A DNA stretch of 64,000 bases, taken from assembly GCA_910584825.1 (NCBI GenBank), contig CAJUCI010000011.1, positions 15,190 to 79,189 on the forward strand. The letters run 5' to 3'. Position 1 is the first letter of the stretch, and each line of letters begins with the position of its first letter. Source of the stretch: an uncultured Duncaniella sp. GTDB taxonomy: Bacteria > Bacteroidota > Bacteroidia > Bacteroidales > Muribaculaceae. The notes beneath the pieces were generated by a model. The model saw only the letters and a list, made by a program, of their open reading frames with translations, did not search any database and was not told where the DNA came from. The position numbers were made by a program, and so were the translations under genes. Below, in pieces: positions 25,333-34,227 of this stretch.

Positions 25333-26334
25333 ATGATTCTTCCTGTCTATCGTGCCGCCGATGACCGCTATGACAGCGGCATGCAATATGCCCGTTGCGG
25401 GCGCAGCGGAGTGCTGTTGCCTCGGGTGTCGCTTGGCCTGTGGCACAACTTCGGTGACGTGAACACGCTTGCCGGAAGCCGTGACATGCTCCACTTTGCC
25501 TTTGACCACGGTGTCACATGTTTTGACCTTGCCAACAATTACGGCCCCTCCTACGGGTCGGCCGAAGAGACGTTCGGGCGCGTGATGGAAGGCTCGTTCC
25601 GACCATATCGCGACGAGATGTTTATTGCCACCAAGGCGGGATATGACATGTGGCCCGGTCCGTATGGCAACTGGGGCTCACGCAAATATCTCTTCGCCTC
25701 GCTCCATCAGAGCCTCCGCCGCATGAATCTCGATTATGTCGATGTGTTCTACAGCCACCGTTATGACCCCGAGACCCCTCTTGAGGAGACTCTACAGGCG
25801 TTGGTTGACATCGTGCGTCAGGGCAAGGCCCTCTATGTGGGCATCTCGCGTTGGCCAAGGGAGGCGGCTGAATTTGCCTACGGCTATCTCGCAGCGCGCG
25901 ATGTGCCGTGTCTGCTCTATCAGGGTCGCTACAACATGATGGACCGTGAGGTGGAGCAGTCGGGCGTTCTCGACCAGGCATATGACAACGGTGTGGGCTT
26001 TGTGGCCTTCTCACCGCTGGAGCAGGGGATACTCACCGACCGTTATCTCAACGGCATCCCCGCCGATTCGCGCGTGGCCAAGGGTGGACATCTCAAGGCC
26101 GCAAGTATCACGCCCGAAATTATCGGCAAGGTGCGCGCGCTCAACGAGATAGCACTCCGTCGCGGCCAGACCCTTGCCGAGATGTCGCTTGCATGGCTGC
26201 TGAAGGATGGGAAAGTTACTTCGGTAATCATCGGCAGCAGCTCGGTATCGCAACTCGCCGACAGCCTCCGCTGCCTTGACAATACGACATTCACCCCCGA
26301 GGAGCTTGCCGCAATAGATAGTGTTCTAAAATGA
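25333..26334 (+). CDS. Aldo/keto reductase (YghZ / Kv-beta-like)
   Basis: A 333-residue NADPH-dependent TIM-barrel reductase. The catalytic tetrad regions are visible: FDLANNYG (Asp, Tyr), ATKAGYDMW (Lys) and YSHRYDPETP (His). The sequence resembles L-glyceraldehyde 3-phosphate reductases (YghZ) more than sugar-acid reductases. The C-terminal IIGSSSVSQLADSL binds the cofactor phosphate. It ends 10 nt before palindrome copy C and is convergent with def. It may share a transcript with the lyase gene. Confidence 0.92.
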   Translation: MILPVYRAADDRYDSGMQYARCGRSGVLLPRVSLGLWHNFGDVNTLAGSRDMLHFAFDHGVTCFDLANNYGPSYGSAEETFGRVMEGSFRPYRDEMFIATKAGYDMWPGPYGNWGSRKYLFASLHQSLRRMNLDYVDVFYSHRYDPETPLEETLQALVDIVRQGKALYVGISRWPREAAEFAYGYLAARDVPCLLYQGRYNMMDREVEQSGVLDQAYDNGVGFVAFSPLEQGILTDRYLNGIPADSRVAKGGHLKAASITPEIIGKVRALNEIALRRGQTLAEMSLAWLLKDGKVTSVIIGSSSVSQLADSLRCLDNTTFTPEELAAIDSVLK

Positions 26335-26344
26335 AGCCGTAACA

Positions 26345-26485
26345 TAATCAAAGAAAGGGACAAAAAGACATAAGGGACAAAAGCGACATAAGAAATATAT
26401 TATCTTGATAATCAATGATTATTTGAAGAATAATAAACTTATGTCGCTTTTGTCCCTTATGTCTTTTTGTCCCTTTCTTTGATTA
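26345..26485. repeat. Perfect 48-bp inverted repeat between convergent genes (copy C)
   Basis: Arms 26345-26392 and 26438-26485 are exact complements over 48 bp with a 45-nt spacer. The arms carry GGGACAAAA, AGACATAAG, GGGACAAAA and GCGACATAAG in series. Like copy A it separates two convergent genes (aldo/keto reductase and def). The spacer is homologous to that of copy B. Confidence 0.92.
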
Positions 26486-26495
26486 AGACTCGCCC

Positions 26496-26541
26496 CTTGA
26501 CTCTATTCTCTTGACTTTCTCGACTTTTGACTTTCTAAACT
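26496..26541. repeat. TTGACTTTCT-word direct repeats
   Basis: Three related words follow each other: TTGACTCTATTCTC, TTGACTTTCTCGACTT and TTGACTTTCTAAACT. The last is identical over 15 nt to the right arm of the hairpin at 20701-20788. It lies between palindrome C and the def stop. Confidence 0.6.
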
Positions 26542-26547
26542 ATAAAC

Positions 26548-27120
26548 TCATCTTCTACCCTTTTGGGAGGGGGCGTATTTGACGGGATAGTCGCAACGGG
26601 TGCGGCCATTGATGATGTTGTTGAGTTTGCCCTTTATGAGCTGACGGCGTATCATGGATATGTGGTCGATGTAGAGATGGCCGTCGAGGTGGTCACACTC
26701 GTGCTGCACGATGCGCGCGAGGAAGCCTGAGATTTCCTCCTCGTGCTCCTCGAAGTTCTCATCCTGCCAGCGCAGCATGATATGCTCCACGCGGGGCACG
26801 TTCTCCGACAGTCCGGGCAGACTGAGGCATCCCTCCGAGCGGGTGACGGTGTCGCCGTCGAGCACCTCCACTTCGGGGTTGATGAGCACAAACTTGCGAC
26901 CCTCGCATTCGGGGAAAGAGTCCTTGACAGGGTCGGCGTCGATTACAACGATGCGCTCGGCAAGTCCCACCTGGGGGCCGGCAAGTCCGACGCCTTCGCT
27001 GGCATACATGGTTGTGAACATGTTTTCGACAAGTTCCTTGAGCCCTTCGCGTGAAGGCTCAACGTCGGCACACTCGCGGCGGAGCACCGGGTGGCCGTAA
27101 AGATATACTGGTAGACGCAT
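26548..27120 (-). CDS. def: Peptide deformylase
   Basis: A 190-residue Fe2+ metalloenzyme that removes the formyl group from nascent proteins. All three motifs are present: GVGLAGPQ (43-50), EGCLSLPG with metal ligand C98, and QHECDHLDG with H140, E141 and H144. Length is normal. It follows ruvX by 5 nt on the same strand, so the two form an operon. Confidence 0.97.
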   Translation of the reverse strand: MRLPVYLYGHPVLRRECADVEPSREGLKELVENMFTTMYASEGVGLAGPQVGLAERIVVIDADPVKDSFPECEGRKFVLINPEVEVLDGDTVTRSEGCLSLPGLSENVPRVEHIMLRWQDENFEEHEEEISGFLARIVQHECDHLDGHLYIDHISMIRRQLIKGKLNNIINGRTRCDYPVKYAPSQKGRR

Positions 27121-27125
27121 TTCGG

Positions 27126-27542
27126 TCAGTTACTATTTGATGAAAGGTATGAGTTGAGGATGATGACGGCGGCCATGCGGTCGATGGCACCTTTGTTTTG
27201 TCGGTCAGTCTTTTTGTAGCCCGCGTCGAGCATGGCGCGGTGGGCGAGGGTGGAGGTGAAGCGTTCGTCCCACATCGTGAACTTCATGTCGGGAAACGTC
27301 TTGCGCAGCATCCCGAGGGCCGGGGTGATGTAGCGCATGGAGTCGGACGGCTCGCCGCGCATGGTGGTGGGCTTGCCCATCACTATCTCGTCGACGGTCT
27401 CGTGTGCGAGATAGTCCTTGAGCCAGTCCTTGAGCTTGGGGGTGTCGACGGTGGCGAGGGCCGTGGCCACGATGCGCAGGGGGTCGGTCACCGCGAGCCC
27501 GCAGCGACGACGTCCGTAGTCTATGGCCAGTATCCGTCCCAT
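27126..27542 (-). CDS. ruvX: YqgF/RuvX-family putative pre-16S rRNA nuclease or resolvase
   Basis: A 138-residue RNase H-like protein. LAIDYGRRRCGLAVTD carries the first catalytic Asp, IVMGKPTTMRG follows, and FTMWDERFTS carries the conserved Glu. The family acts in 16S rRNA 5'-end maturation and has been proposed as a Holliday junction resolvase. Its promoter box lies in the loop of the terminator of the upstream ROK gene. Confidence 0.95.
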   Translation of the reverse strand: MGRILAIDYGRRRCGLAVTDPLRIVATALATVDTPKLKDWLKDYLAHETVDEIVMGKPTTMRGEPSDSMRYITPALGMLRKTFPDMKFTMWDERFTSTLAHRAMLDAGYKKTDRQNKGAIDRMAAVIILNSYLSSNSN

Positions 27543-27571
27543 ATCAGTCGTGAAGTTCCGTCACACAAAAA

Positions 27572-27613
27572 GAATGAATATTCGCGCCTGCAAAGTTACG
27601 CAAATATTCATTC
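27572..27613 (-). terminator. ROK-gene terminator whose loop holds the ruvX promoter box
   Basis: Arms 27572-27582 and 27603-27613 (GAATGAATATT and complement) pair over 11 bp. Read on the minus strand the stem is followed by CTTTTTG, so it can terminate the ROK gene (stop at 27638). The 20-nt loop contains TAACTTTG (complement of 27591-27598), the -7 box expected for ruvX-def. Confidence 0.7.
27591..27598 (-). promoter_or_regulatory. -7 box for the ruvX-def operon
   Basis: The complement reads TAACTTTG, a match to TAnnTTTG, 48 nt before the ATG at 27542. ATTG lies 20 nt upstream as a weak -33 box. Confidence 0.6.
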
Positions 27614-27637
27614 ATAAACAATATCGCAGTCACACCT

Positions 27638-28750
27638 TTATGCCTCGGCCACGGCTGAGTCAAGCGAGGTGAGGGCGTAGACATACGCTCCGGCCGAGAT
27701 GGCACGCGATGCGCCGAGGCGCGACATGATGATGCCTGTGCGCTTCATCGTGTCATATATGACGGTCCTGTCAGTGCCGTAGACAGGTATCTCCTTAGGC
27801 TCGCCTACAACGAATTTTGCAAACTCCAGCTCGTCGTCGAGGTCGAAGACGCGGGGCTGTACGCGGTTGACGCTCTCGCCCGTGACGGTGAGCAGCGTAG
27901 AGCGCATCTCGCGCAGGAGGGCGGGTTTGATATATTTCATCGCGCCCGTGAGTCCGCCCCCTATCACCACGAGCGAGTCGGTGAGCGTGACGGCTGTGGC
28001 GAATGCATCGCCGGCAATCTCGCCAAACAGTTCAAACGACCTGCGGGCGGCCTCGGGGTCGCCGGGCTTCTCCCCCTCGGCTATCAGGAAGATGTCATAG
28101 GGGGTGAGGTCGGTCGACTCCACGCCTGTCAGGCGTGCGTATTCGCGCTTGATGGCACGGATTGACGCGCCCTCCTCGATGATGATTTCGGGGACGCGCT
28201 TGTTGCGGAGGCAGAATGTCTCGACACACGAGTTGTTGCCGAGGTTGAGCATGCCGTTAATCACCGAGCCTATGCCGAGCCCGGTGCCGAAAGTGTAGCC
28301 GAGCAGGTTGCGGTACTGGTGCTTGCCGCCGAGTTGGCGTATGCGGTCGTTGATGTCGCATAGTGCTCCGACAGTGGCCTCGCCGAAGGCAAAGAGGTCG
28401 CCGTCATTGTTGATGAACACCGGGATGCCGAACTTCTCCTGCAGGAACGGCCCGAGGGCCACGCCGTCGCGAAACGACGGGAAGTTGGGCAGATAGCCGC
28501 CGATGATGCCGTTGGGATAGTCGGCGGGGCCGGGGAATGCAAAGCTGATGGCTACGGGCTTTTCGTCGAGCCTGTCGATTATCTCACGGAATCCCTTGAC
28601 CATCGTGCCGAGACACAGGTCAAGGTCGTGGGCGTTGGAGGGATAGGTGATTGATTCGGTGATGAATTCGCATCCGCGCATGGCTCCGAACACGAAGTTG
28701 GTGCCGCCCGCATCAAGCGTGATGACTATGCGATTGTCGTGACGATACAT
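27638..28750 (-). CDS. ROK-family sugar kinase
   Basis: A 370-residue ASKHA-fold protein. The N-terminal phosphate loop is LDAGGTNF (12-19); FINNDGDLFAFGE and GTGLGIGSVING are sugar- and ATP-binding segments. There is no N-terminal helix-turn-helix, so it is a kinase rather than a ROK repressor. The usual ROK zinc motif (CxCGxxGC) is not seen; CVETFC occupies that area. It follows the smaller GH51 enzyme by 31 nt, so it may phosphorylate a released sugar. Substrate unknown. Confidence 0.88.
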   Translation of the reverse strand: MYRHDNRIVITLDAGGTNFVFGAMRGCEFITESITYPSNAHDLDLCLGTMVKGFREIIDRLDEKPVAISFAFPGPADYPNGIIGGYLPNFPSFRDGVALGPFLQEKFGIPVFINNDGDLFAFGEATVGALCDINDRIRQLGGKHQYRNLLGYTFGTGLGIGSVINGMLNLGNNSCVETFCLRNKRVPEIIIEEGASIRAIKREYARLTGVESTDLTPYDIFLIAEGEKPGDPEAARRSFELFGEIAGDAFATAVTLTDSLVVIGGGLTGAMKYIKPALLREMRSTLLTVTGESVNRVQPRVFDLDDELEFAKFVVGEPKEIPVYGTDRTVIYDTMKRTGIIMSRLGASRAISAGAYVYALTSLDSAVAEA

Positions 28751-28781
28751 TTTGGTAAAACTTGGTGTGGTCGCTGTTATG

Positions 28782-30338
28782 TCAGAGTTTGATTTTCAGG
28801 CTTACGATTGACTTGGCGGGGAGGTTGACACTGAGGTTGCCCTTGGATGCCTTGAAGCCGTCAAACGGCATGAGTATCACCTTCTCGGCCCGGCCGAAGT
28901 CGTTGTAGTCGTCGATATTTTTGGCGGTGAGTATCTCACCCTCCACCATGTCCTTCTTGATGTCGGCCAGGGGGATGGTCACGTCGGCGGGATTGTCGAG
29001 GTCGATGTTGGTGAGGGTGACGTTGAGATAGCCGTCCTTGGTCGATGCGGTCGCGCTCACTGTTGGCACGGTGCGTCCGTCACGCACGGTGCGTGTGGTG
29101 GTCTCGACGTCGAGGGGCACCACTGTGGCGTCCTGATGGGGGGCATACATCTTGAATACGTAATATGTGGGGGTTAGCACCATCTTGTCGTCCTTGGTGA
29201 GCACCATCGACTGCAGCACGTTGGCTATCTGGGCGATGTTGGTCATCTTCACGCGGTCAGTGTGGCGGTGGAATGCGTTGAGGCTGAGGGCGGCCACCAT
29301 AGCGTCGCGCATGGTGTTCTGCTGGAAGAGGTGGCCGGGGTTGGTGCCCGGCTCGGTGTCCCACCATGTGCCCCATTCGTCGACGATGAGTGCCACTTTC
29401 TTGTCGGGGTCATAGCCGTTCATGATTGAGTCGTGACGGTTGATTACGTCCTCGATTTCAAGGCATTTTCCGAGGGTCCAGTAATAGTCGTCGTTGTCAA
29501 AGACGGTGGCCGCACCCTTGCTGCCGTTCCATCCCTTGACGGTGTAGTAGTGGAGCGAGAGGCCCTTCATATGGTCTTTGGCCTTCTTCATCAGCACGTC
29601 GGTCCATTTGTAGTCATAGTCGCTCGCGCCCGAGGCGATTTTATAGAGCTTGTTGCCGTCAAACTCACGGCAGTATGTCTGATAGCGGCGATAGGCTCCG
29701 GCATAATCTTCGGGGGTGAAGTTGCCGCCGCAACCCCAGCTCTCGTTGCCCACGCCGAGATATTTGAGCTTCCACGGCTTCTCGCGGCCGTTCTCTTTGC
29801 GCTTGCGGGCCATAGGGCCGTTTTCGGCGGTGATGTATTCGACCCACTTGGCGAGCTCCTCGACGGTGCCGCTACCCACGTTGCCGCTCAGGTAAGGTTC
29901 GCAGCCTATTAACTCGCAGAGATTGAAGAACTCGTGGGTGCCGAAGCTGTTGTCCTCGACGGTGCCACCCCAGTTGTTGTTGACCATGACGGGGCGGTTC
30001 TCCTTGGGGCCGATGCCGTCGGTCCAGTGATACTCGTCGGCAAAGCATCCGCCCGGCCAGCGCATTACGGGCACTTTGAGGTCTTTGAGTGCCTGGAGCA
30101 CATCGTTGCGATAGCCCGAGGTGTTGGGGATGGGGGAGTCTTCGCCTACCCACAGGCCGCCGTAGATGCATGAGCCGAGATGCTCGGCAAACTGGCCGTA
30201 GATTTCGGCCGGGATGGTGACGGTGGAGTCGATGGCGTTGATGTCAAGGCGCACAGTGGCCTTTTCGGTGGCTGCTGATACCATCGCCGGCGACAGCAAT
30301 GATGCGGCGGCGAGTATGGAGCAAGTCAGGTGTTTCAT
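28782..30338 (-). CDS. GH51 alpha-L-arabinofuranosidase (short form)
   Basis: A 518-residue exported retaining glycosidase with signal peptide (about 1-22, ending MVSAA). The TIM barrel carries acid/base E199 in GVGNESWG and nucleophile E321 in IVDEWGTWW; a C-terminal beta-sandwich (about 400-518) follows. It removes terminal L-arabinofuranose from arabinan, arabinoxylan or arabinoxyloglucan. It heads a two-gene unit with the ROK kinase. No carbohydrate-binding module is seen, unlike the second GH51 protein at 30581. Confidence 0.94.
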   Translation of the reverse strand: MKHLTCSILAAASLLSPAMVSAATEKATVRLDINAIDSTVTIPAEIYGQFAEHLGSCIYGGLWVGEDSPIPNTSGYRNDVLQALKDLKVPVMRWPGGCFADEYHWTDGIGPKENRPVMVNNNWGGTVEDNSFGTHEFFNLCELIGCEPYLSGNVGSGTVEELAKWVEYITAENGPMARKRKENGREKPWKLKYLGVGNESWGCGGNFTPEDYAGAYRRYQTYCREFDGNKLYKIASGASDYDYKWTDVLMKKAKDHMKGLSLHYYTVKGWNGSKGAATVFDNDDYYWTLGKCLEIEDVINRHDSIMNGYDPDKKVALIVDEWGTWWDTEPGTNPGHLFQQNTMRDAMVAALSLNAFHRHTDRVKMTNIAQIANVLQSMVLTKDDKMVLTPTYYVFKMYAPHQDATVVPLDVETTTRTVRDGRTVPTVSATASTKDGYLNVTLTNIDLDNPADVTIPLADIKKDMVEGEILTAKNIDDYNDFGRAEKVILMPFDGFKASKGNLSVNLPAKSIVSLKIKL

Positions 30339-30380
30339 GAATGGTCAGATATTATTGGGTTATAGATAGTTATGAGAATT

Positions 30381-30533
30381 GTAGGAGCGACGGCTTTAGC
30401 CGTCGATATGGAGCTACGTATCAGAAAAGGGAAAAGGGGATACAAAAGGACAAAAGTGACAAAATAAACATAAGTGATTAATTATAAGTTAGTTTTGTCG
30501 TGTCATATCGACGGCTAAAGCCGTCGCTCCTAC
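30381..30533. repeat. REP/BIME-like element with 30-bp inverted ends (copy D)
   Basis: The ends 30381-30410 and 30504-30533 are exact 30-bp inverted repeats. Each end starts with GTAGGAG and contains its own hairpin, CGACGGCT-TT-AGCCGTCG. The interior (30425-30503) holds one array of GGGATACAAAAGGACAAAAG words. A GTAG foot next to a small palindrome, present twice in inverted orientation, is the layout of REP pairs (BIMEs). It lies in the 242-nt gap between the two GH51 genes. Confidence 0.88.
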
Positions 30534-30580
30534 GGGGCTGTAATTGTCAGCCCACGGTTAAAAATCAGAAACTTAAATTC

Positions 30581-32569
30581 TTAATTTTTAATTTCCATCT
30601 TAAAGATGGAAAAGCTTTTTGCCGGGATGGTGACGTTGACCGTGTTGCTCTCGGGGGCGGGGAGGGGAGTCTCTACAGGGCGGACACGCTCGGTGAGGCC
30701 CTTGACATTGTCGGCGTCGGGGTCGGCTGACGACAGGGTTATGGCGCGCCCGTCGCCGAGCGATGTGCCTTTTTTCATGCGGTCAAAACGCAGGGTGATG
30801 TCGCGGGGCGCGTCGGACGTGTTGGCCACCTTGACGATATATTCCCCCTTGGTGTCGTCGATGACCGCCGAGGCGTAAAGGCCGTTCTGCCCCTCGGCAC
30901 CGGTCACAGCCTTGCCGTCGAGGGTGAGGGGCAGCACCCGTGTGCCCTTGTTGGTGGCATAGAGCTGCTGCACATAGTAGCTTGCGGTGGGCACTGAGCG
31001 GAGGTTGTCAAACCATATCAGGTCGGGCCGCCACTGCCACCCCTCGACATGGGCGAAGAGCGGGGCATAGGTGGCCATATGCACGATGTCAGCGTTGCGT
31101 TCCAGGCCGGTCATGAAGGCTGCCTCCATGAGGGCGGCGTTGAAATGGTTGTACTTCTTCCCTTTGCCGTGGCAGGCGTATTCTCCGGCAAACACCTTTG
31201 GCCCTTTGCGGTCGTAGGAGTCATAGCGGGTGGCTCCGTTGAGGAAAAAGTTTTCGTCGGCATAGAAATGCTCGTCCACAAGGTCGGCCTTGAGCGACTT
31301 CATTTCGGGCCACAGGTAGTCAAACTTGTCGCCTGAGGGGCCGGGGCCTGACGAGCCTACAATCTTGATTTCGGGATGGGCCTTGCGGATGGCGTCGATG
31401 AACGGGCGCAGACGCACACCGTACTCCGGCCCCCACTGCTCGTTGCCTATGGCGATGAATTTCAGCCCGAACGGCTCGGGGTGGCCCATTTCGGCGCGCA
31501 GTGCGCCCCACTCGGTGGTGGTGTCGCCGTTGGCAAACTCTATGAGGTCAAGCGCGTCGTCGATATACGGCTGCAGGGAGTCGACAGGCACGTGCGCGCT
31601 CTCGTCGTTATTCTGATACTGGCATGCGAGACCTACACTGAGCACCGGCAGAGGCTCGGCCCCGATTTCCTCCGACAGCAGGAAATATTCGTAAAATCCG
31701 AGTCCGTAGCTCTGATAATAGTCGGGATAGAAGCGGTGGCGGAATGTGTAGTGCCAGCGGTTCTCGTTGAGCGGACGGTTCTCCACGGGGCCTACCGAGT
31801 TTTTCCACTGATAGCGGGTGGGCAGGTCGGTGCCCTCCACGATACATCCGCCGGGGAAGCGGAACACACCCGGCTTGAGGTCGGCCAGCTTTTGGGCGAG
31901 GTCGCGGCGCAGACCGTTCTCATGTCCGCGCCAGGTGTCGGCGGGGAAGAGCGAGATGTGCTCGAGGTCGCAGCCCGTGCGTGAGTCGAGGAATATGCGC
32001 AGCTTGCCTTTCTCAACGGTCTCGCTCGGGCGCAGCGATGCGGTATATCTGGTCCAGTCTGCCTTGTCGATTTCTACCGTCGCGCGGGCCATCACCTGGG
32101 TCTCGCCTTCGGATGCCGGGTCGATGAGTTCGACTATGATTTTTGAATCCTTGCCCCCGTCGGCCGGACGTGCCCATAGGCTGAAACGGTAGCCCTCGCC
32201 CTTGCTGAACGACACGCCGAAATATCCCTCGTTGGTCAGCCCCGAGGCCTTGTCGCGATGGCCCACGGGCATGAGGGTGACATAATGCGGATTTCGCTCA
32301 AAGGGGCCGTCGGTCTTGACCGTGACGTTGCCGAAGCTCTCCCATCCCATCAGAGGGTTGGGGAACTCAAAGGAGCGGTTCTTGACCTTCTCGGCATACA
32401 GTCCGCCGTCGGCGGCATAGTTTATGTCCTCAAAAAACAGTCCGTACATCGTCGGCTGCACCTCTGCGCCGGGGCGGTCGGTGCGTATCACCAGCTCGTC
32501 AGCTGCCACGACAGTCCCGGCGGTGAGGGCTGATGCGATAATAGAAATGATGAATGGTCTGATACTCAT
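30581..32569 (-). CDS. GH51 alpha-L-arabinofuranosidase with N-terminal binding module
   Basis: A 662-residue exported enzyme with signal peptide (about 1-22). A CBM4/9-like jelly roll (about 55-205: NPLMGWESFG, YRFSLWARP) precedes the GH51 TIM barrel, with acid/base E377 in AIGNEQWG and nucleophile E463 in FAGEYACHG. A C-terminal beta-sandwich follows. It releases L-arabinofuranose. It has its own promoter box at 32608 and is only distantly like the other GH51 protein, so the two probably differ in linkage or polymer preference. Confidence 0.94.
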   Translation of the reverse strand: MSIRPFIISIIASALTAGTVVAADELVIRTDRPGAEVQPTMYGLFFEDINYAADGGLYAEKVKNRSFEFPNPLMGWESFGNVTVKTDGPFERNPHYVTLMPVGHRDKASGLTNEGYFGVSFSKGEGYRFSLWARPADGGKDSKIIVELIDPASEGETQVMARATVEIDKADWTRYTASLRPSETVEKGKLRIFLDSRTGCDLEHISLFPADTWRGHENGLRRDLAQKLADLKPGVFRFPGGCIVEGTDLPTRYQWKNSVGPVENRPLNENRWHYTFRHRFYPDYYQSYGLGFYEYFLLSEEIGAEPLPVLSVGLACQYQNNDESAHVPVDSLQPYIDDALDLIEFANGDTTTEWGALRAEMGHPEPFGLKFIAIGNEQWGPEYGVRLRPFIDAIRKAHPEIKIVGSSGPGPSGDKFDYLWPEMKSLKADLVDEHFYADENFFLNGATRYDSYDRKGPKVFAGEYACHGKGKKYNHFNAALMEAAFMTGLERNADIVHMATYAPLFAHVEGWQWRPDLIWFDNLRSVPTASYYVQQLYATNKGTRVLPLTLDGKAVTGAEGQNGLYASAVIDDTKGEYIVKVANTSDAPRDITLRFDRMKKGTSLGDGRAITLSSADPDADNVKGLTERVRPVETPLPAPESNTVNVTIPAKSFSIFKMEIKN

Positions 32570-32607
32570 GATATGAATTCAGGTAAAGTCTGTGTAAAGA
32601 TTATGTG

Positions 32608-32615
32608 CAAAGATA
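32608..32615 (-). promoter_or_regulatory. -7 box for the CBM-GH51 gene
   Basis: The complement reads TATCTTTG, a match to TAnnTTTG, 38 nt before the ATG at 32569. Confidence 0.6.
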
Positions 32616-32742
32616 ATAAAATAGTCGGTAAAACCATGTGCCGGTATCGATTAAATATAGGGCATATTTGTGTCAACACGTCGCAATATTGTGATAAAAT
32701 GTAACTACCTCGTGAAAAAATGTAACCATGACATAAAAAGCA

Positions 32743-32780
32743 CGGTTGTGAACACTGAAAAATCCGGTGCCTCACAACCG
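32743..32780 (-). terminator. Terminator of the efflux operon
   Basis: Arms 32743-32751 and 32772-32780 (CGGTTGTGA and complement) form a 9-bp stem; on the minus strand it is followed by GCTTTTTATG. It lies about 40 nt after the outer-membrane-factor stop at 32821. Confidence 0.65.
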
Positions 32781-32820
32781 CGCCCTTGTGCTCCTGTCGC
32801 TTGATTGTTATGTCGGGGTG

Positions 32821-34227
32821 TTATTGTTGCGGTTTTGTGTTGCGGTTGATTTCGCCGGTGCTCCAGCCGCCGCCGAGCACTTTGTAGAGATTGATGATGG
32901 CGAGGTATTCGTCGCGGAGGGCGTTGCTCACCCCTATCTGGGCGTCGAAGTAGCGTCGCTGGGCATCGAGCACGTCGATGTAGTTGAGCGAACCGGCGCG
33001 ATATTGCAGATGGGCCAGCTGGACATATTTTACAGTGGCGTCGCGCAACTCCACACGCAGACGGCTCGTCTCACGCACGCGGCGATAGGTGTCGATGGCG
33101 GTGTTGACCTCGGTGAAGGCTGTTATGACCGCTTTCTCGTAGTCATAGCGGGCCTGGTCATAGGCCGCGATGGATGCCTGGTATTTGCGCTTCTTGCGCC
33201 CGAAGTCAAAGATGGTGCCGGTGATGGTGCCGATGGTGTAGGTGAAGGGTGAGGCGAAGAATTTCGACAGCTCGTCGTTCTCAAATCCCGGGGTGAAGGT
33301 CAGCCGCAGGTTGGGAAAACGGTTGGCGTAAGTCATGCCTACGTTGGCCATTGCGGCCGAGAGGCGCAGCTCGGCGGCACGCAGGTCGGGGCGACGCTCG
33401 AGCAGCGAGGAGGGGAGACCGGAGGGGAGGCTCTCGGGGAGGCTGACGTTGAGCGTGAGCTTGTCGCGCTCGATTATGTCGCGCGGATATTCCCCCATGA
33501 GCATGGTGAGTGCGTTGCGCGCCACGGTAATCTGACGCTCGAGGTTGGGCACGAGTGCGGCGGTTGAGGCATATTCCACTTTGGCCTGCTGATAGACCGT
33601 CTCGGAGGTTAGTCCTCCCTCGAAGCGTATGCGGGCCTGTTCGAGCGACTGTTCGCGCGTGGTGAGGGTCTGACGCACGATGGCCAGCTCATTGTCGAGC
33701 GCGATGAGGCGGAAGTAGGCTGTGGCCACGTCGGCCACGAGTGTCATGCGCATGGCGCGGAGGTCCTCGACCGAGGCGGCGAAGTTGGCGGCTCCGTTCT
33801 TTTTGGCCCATGAGAGCGACCCCCATAGGTTGACCTCCCAGTTTACGGTGAGCTTGAGGTCATATTCGTGGTCCTTGGTCGTGCCTGTGCCGCCGTAGTT
33901 GTTTGTCTCGTAGCTTGAGCCGACGAGGCCGTTGATTTCGGGGAAGAGATTGGCCTTGGCCACGCCGAGCAGGGCGCGTGACTCCTCGACACGGGCGGCA
34001 GCCTTGAGCAGGTCGCGGTTGTTGTCGAGCGTGCGCCGTATGATGCGGCAGAGGGTGGAGTCGGCGTAGAATTCCCACCATGTCAGGTCGGCGATGGATG
34101 CGGAGTCAGCTCCGAGTCCCGGCACGTATGTCTCGGGCATGGAGGTGTCGGCCGGGGTGAGATTCTTGACCCCTGAGCATGAGGTGAGCGCGATGATGGC
34201 GGCTAATATGACGAATATCCTTTTCAT
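32821..34227 (-). CDS. RND efflux outer-membrane factor (OprM/TolC-like lipoprotein)
   Basis: A 468-residue lipoprotein (lipobox LTSC, C17) with two outer-membrane-efflux-protein repeats rich in long helices (about 70-255 and 270-460). SLSWAKKNGA and the YANRFPNLRLTF segment are typical of the NodT/OprM branch. It forms the trimeric exit duct of a tripartite pump. Its ATG overlaps the permease stop (ATGA), so the two are translationally coupled. Confidence 0.95.
   Translation of the reverse strand: MKRIFVILAAIIALTSCSGVKNLTPADTSMPETYVPGLGADSASIADLTWWEFYADSTLCRIIRRTLDNNRDLLKAAARVEESRALLGVAKANLFPEINGLVGSSYETNNYGGTGTTKDHEYDLKLTVNWEVNLWGSLSWAKKNGAANFAASVEDLRAMRMTLVADVATAYFRLIALDNELAIVRQTLTTREQSLEQARIRFEGGLTSETVYQQAKVEYASTAALVPNLERQITVARNALTMLMGEYPRDIIERDKLTLNVSLPESLPSGLPSSLLERRPDLRAAELRLSAAMANVGMTYANRFPNLRLTFTPGFENDELSKFFASPFTYTIGTITGTIFDFGRKKRKYQASIAAYDQARYDYEKAVITAFTEVNTAIDTYRRVRETSRLRVELRDATVKYVQLAHLQYRAGSLNYIDVLDAQRRYFDAQIGVSNALRDEYLAIINLYKVLGGGWSTGEINRNTKPQQ

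Noticed and set aside
30339..30580. Transposase or small gene inside the REP-like element
   Set aside because: The 153-bp element has no open frame of note; it would depend on a transposase outside the window.
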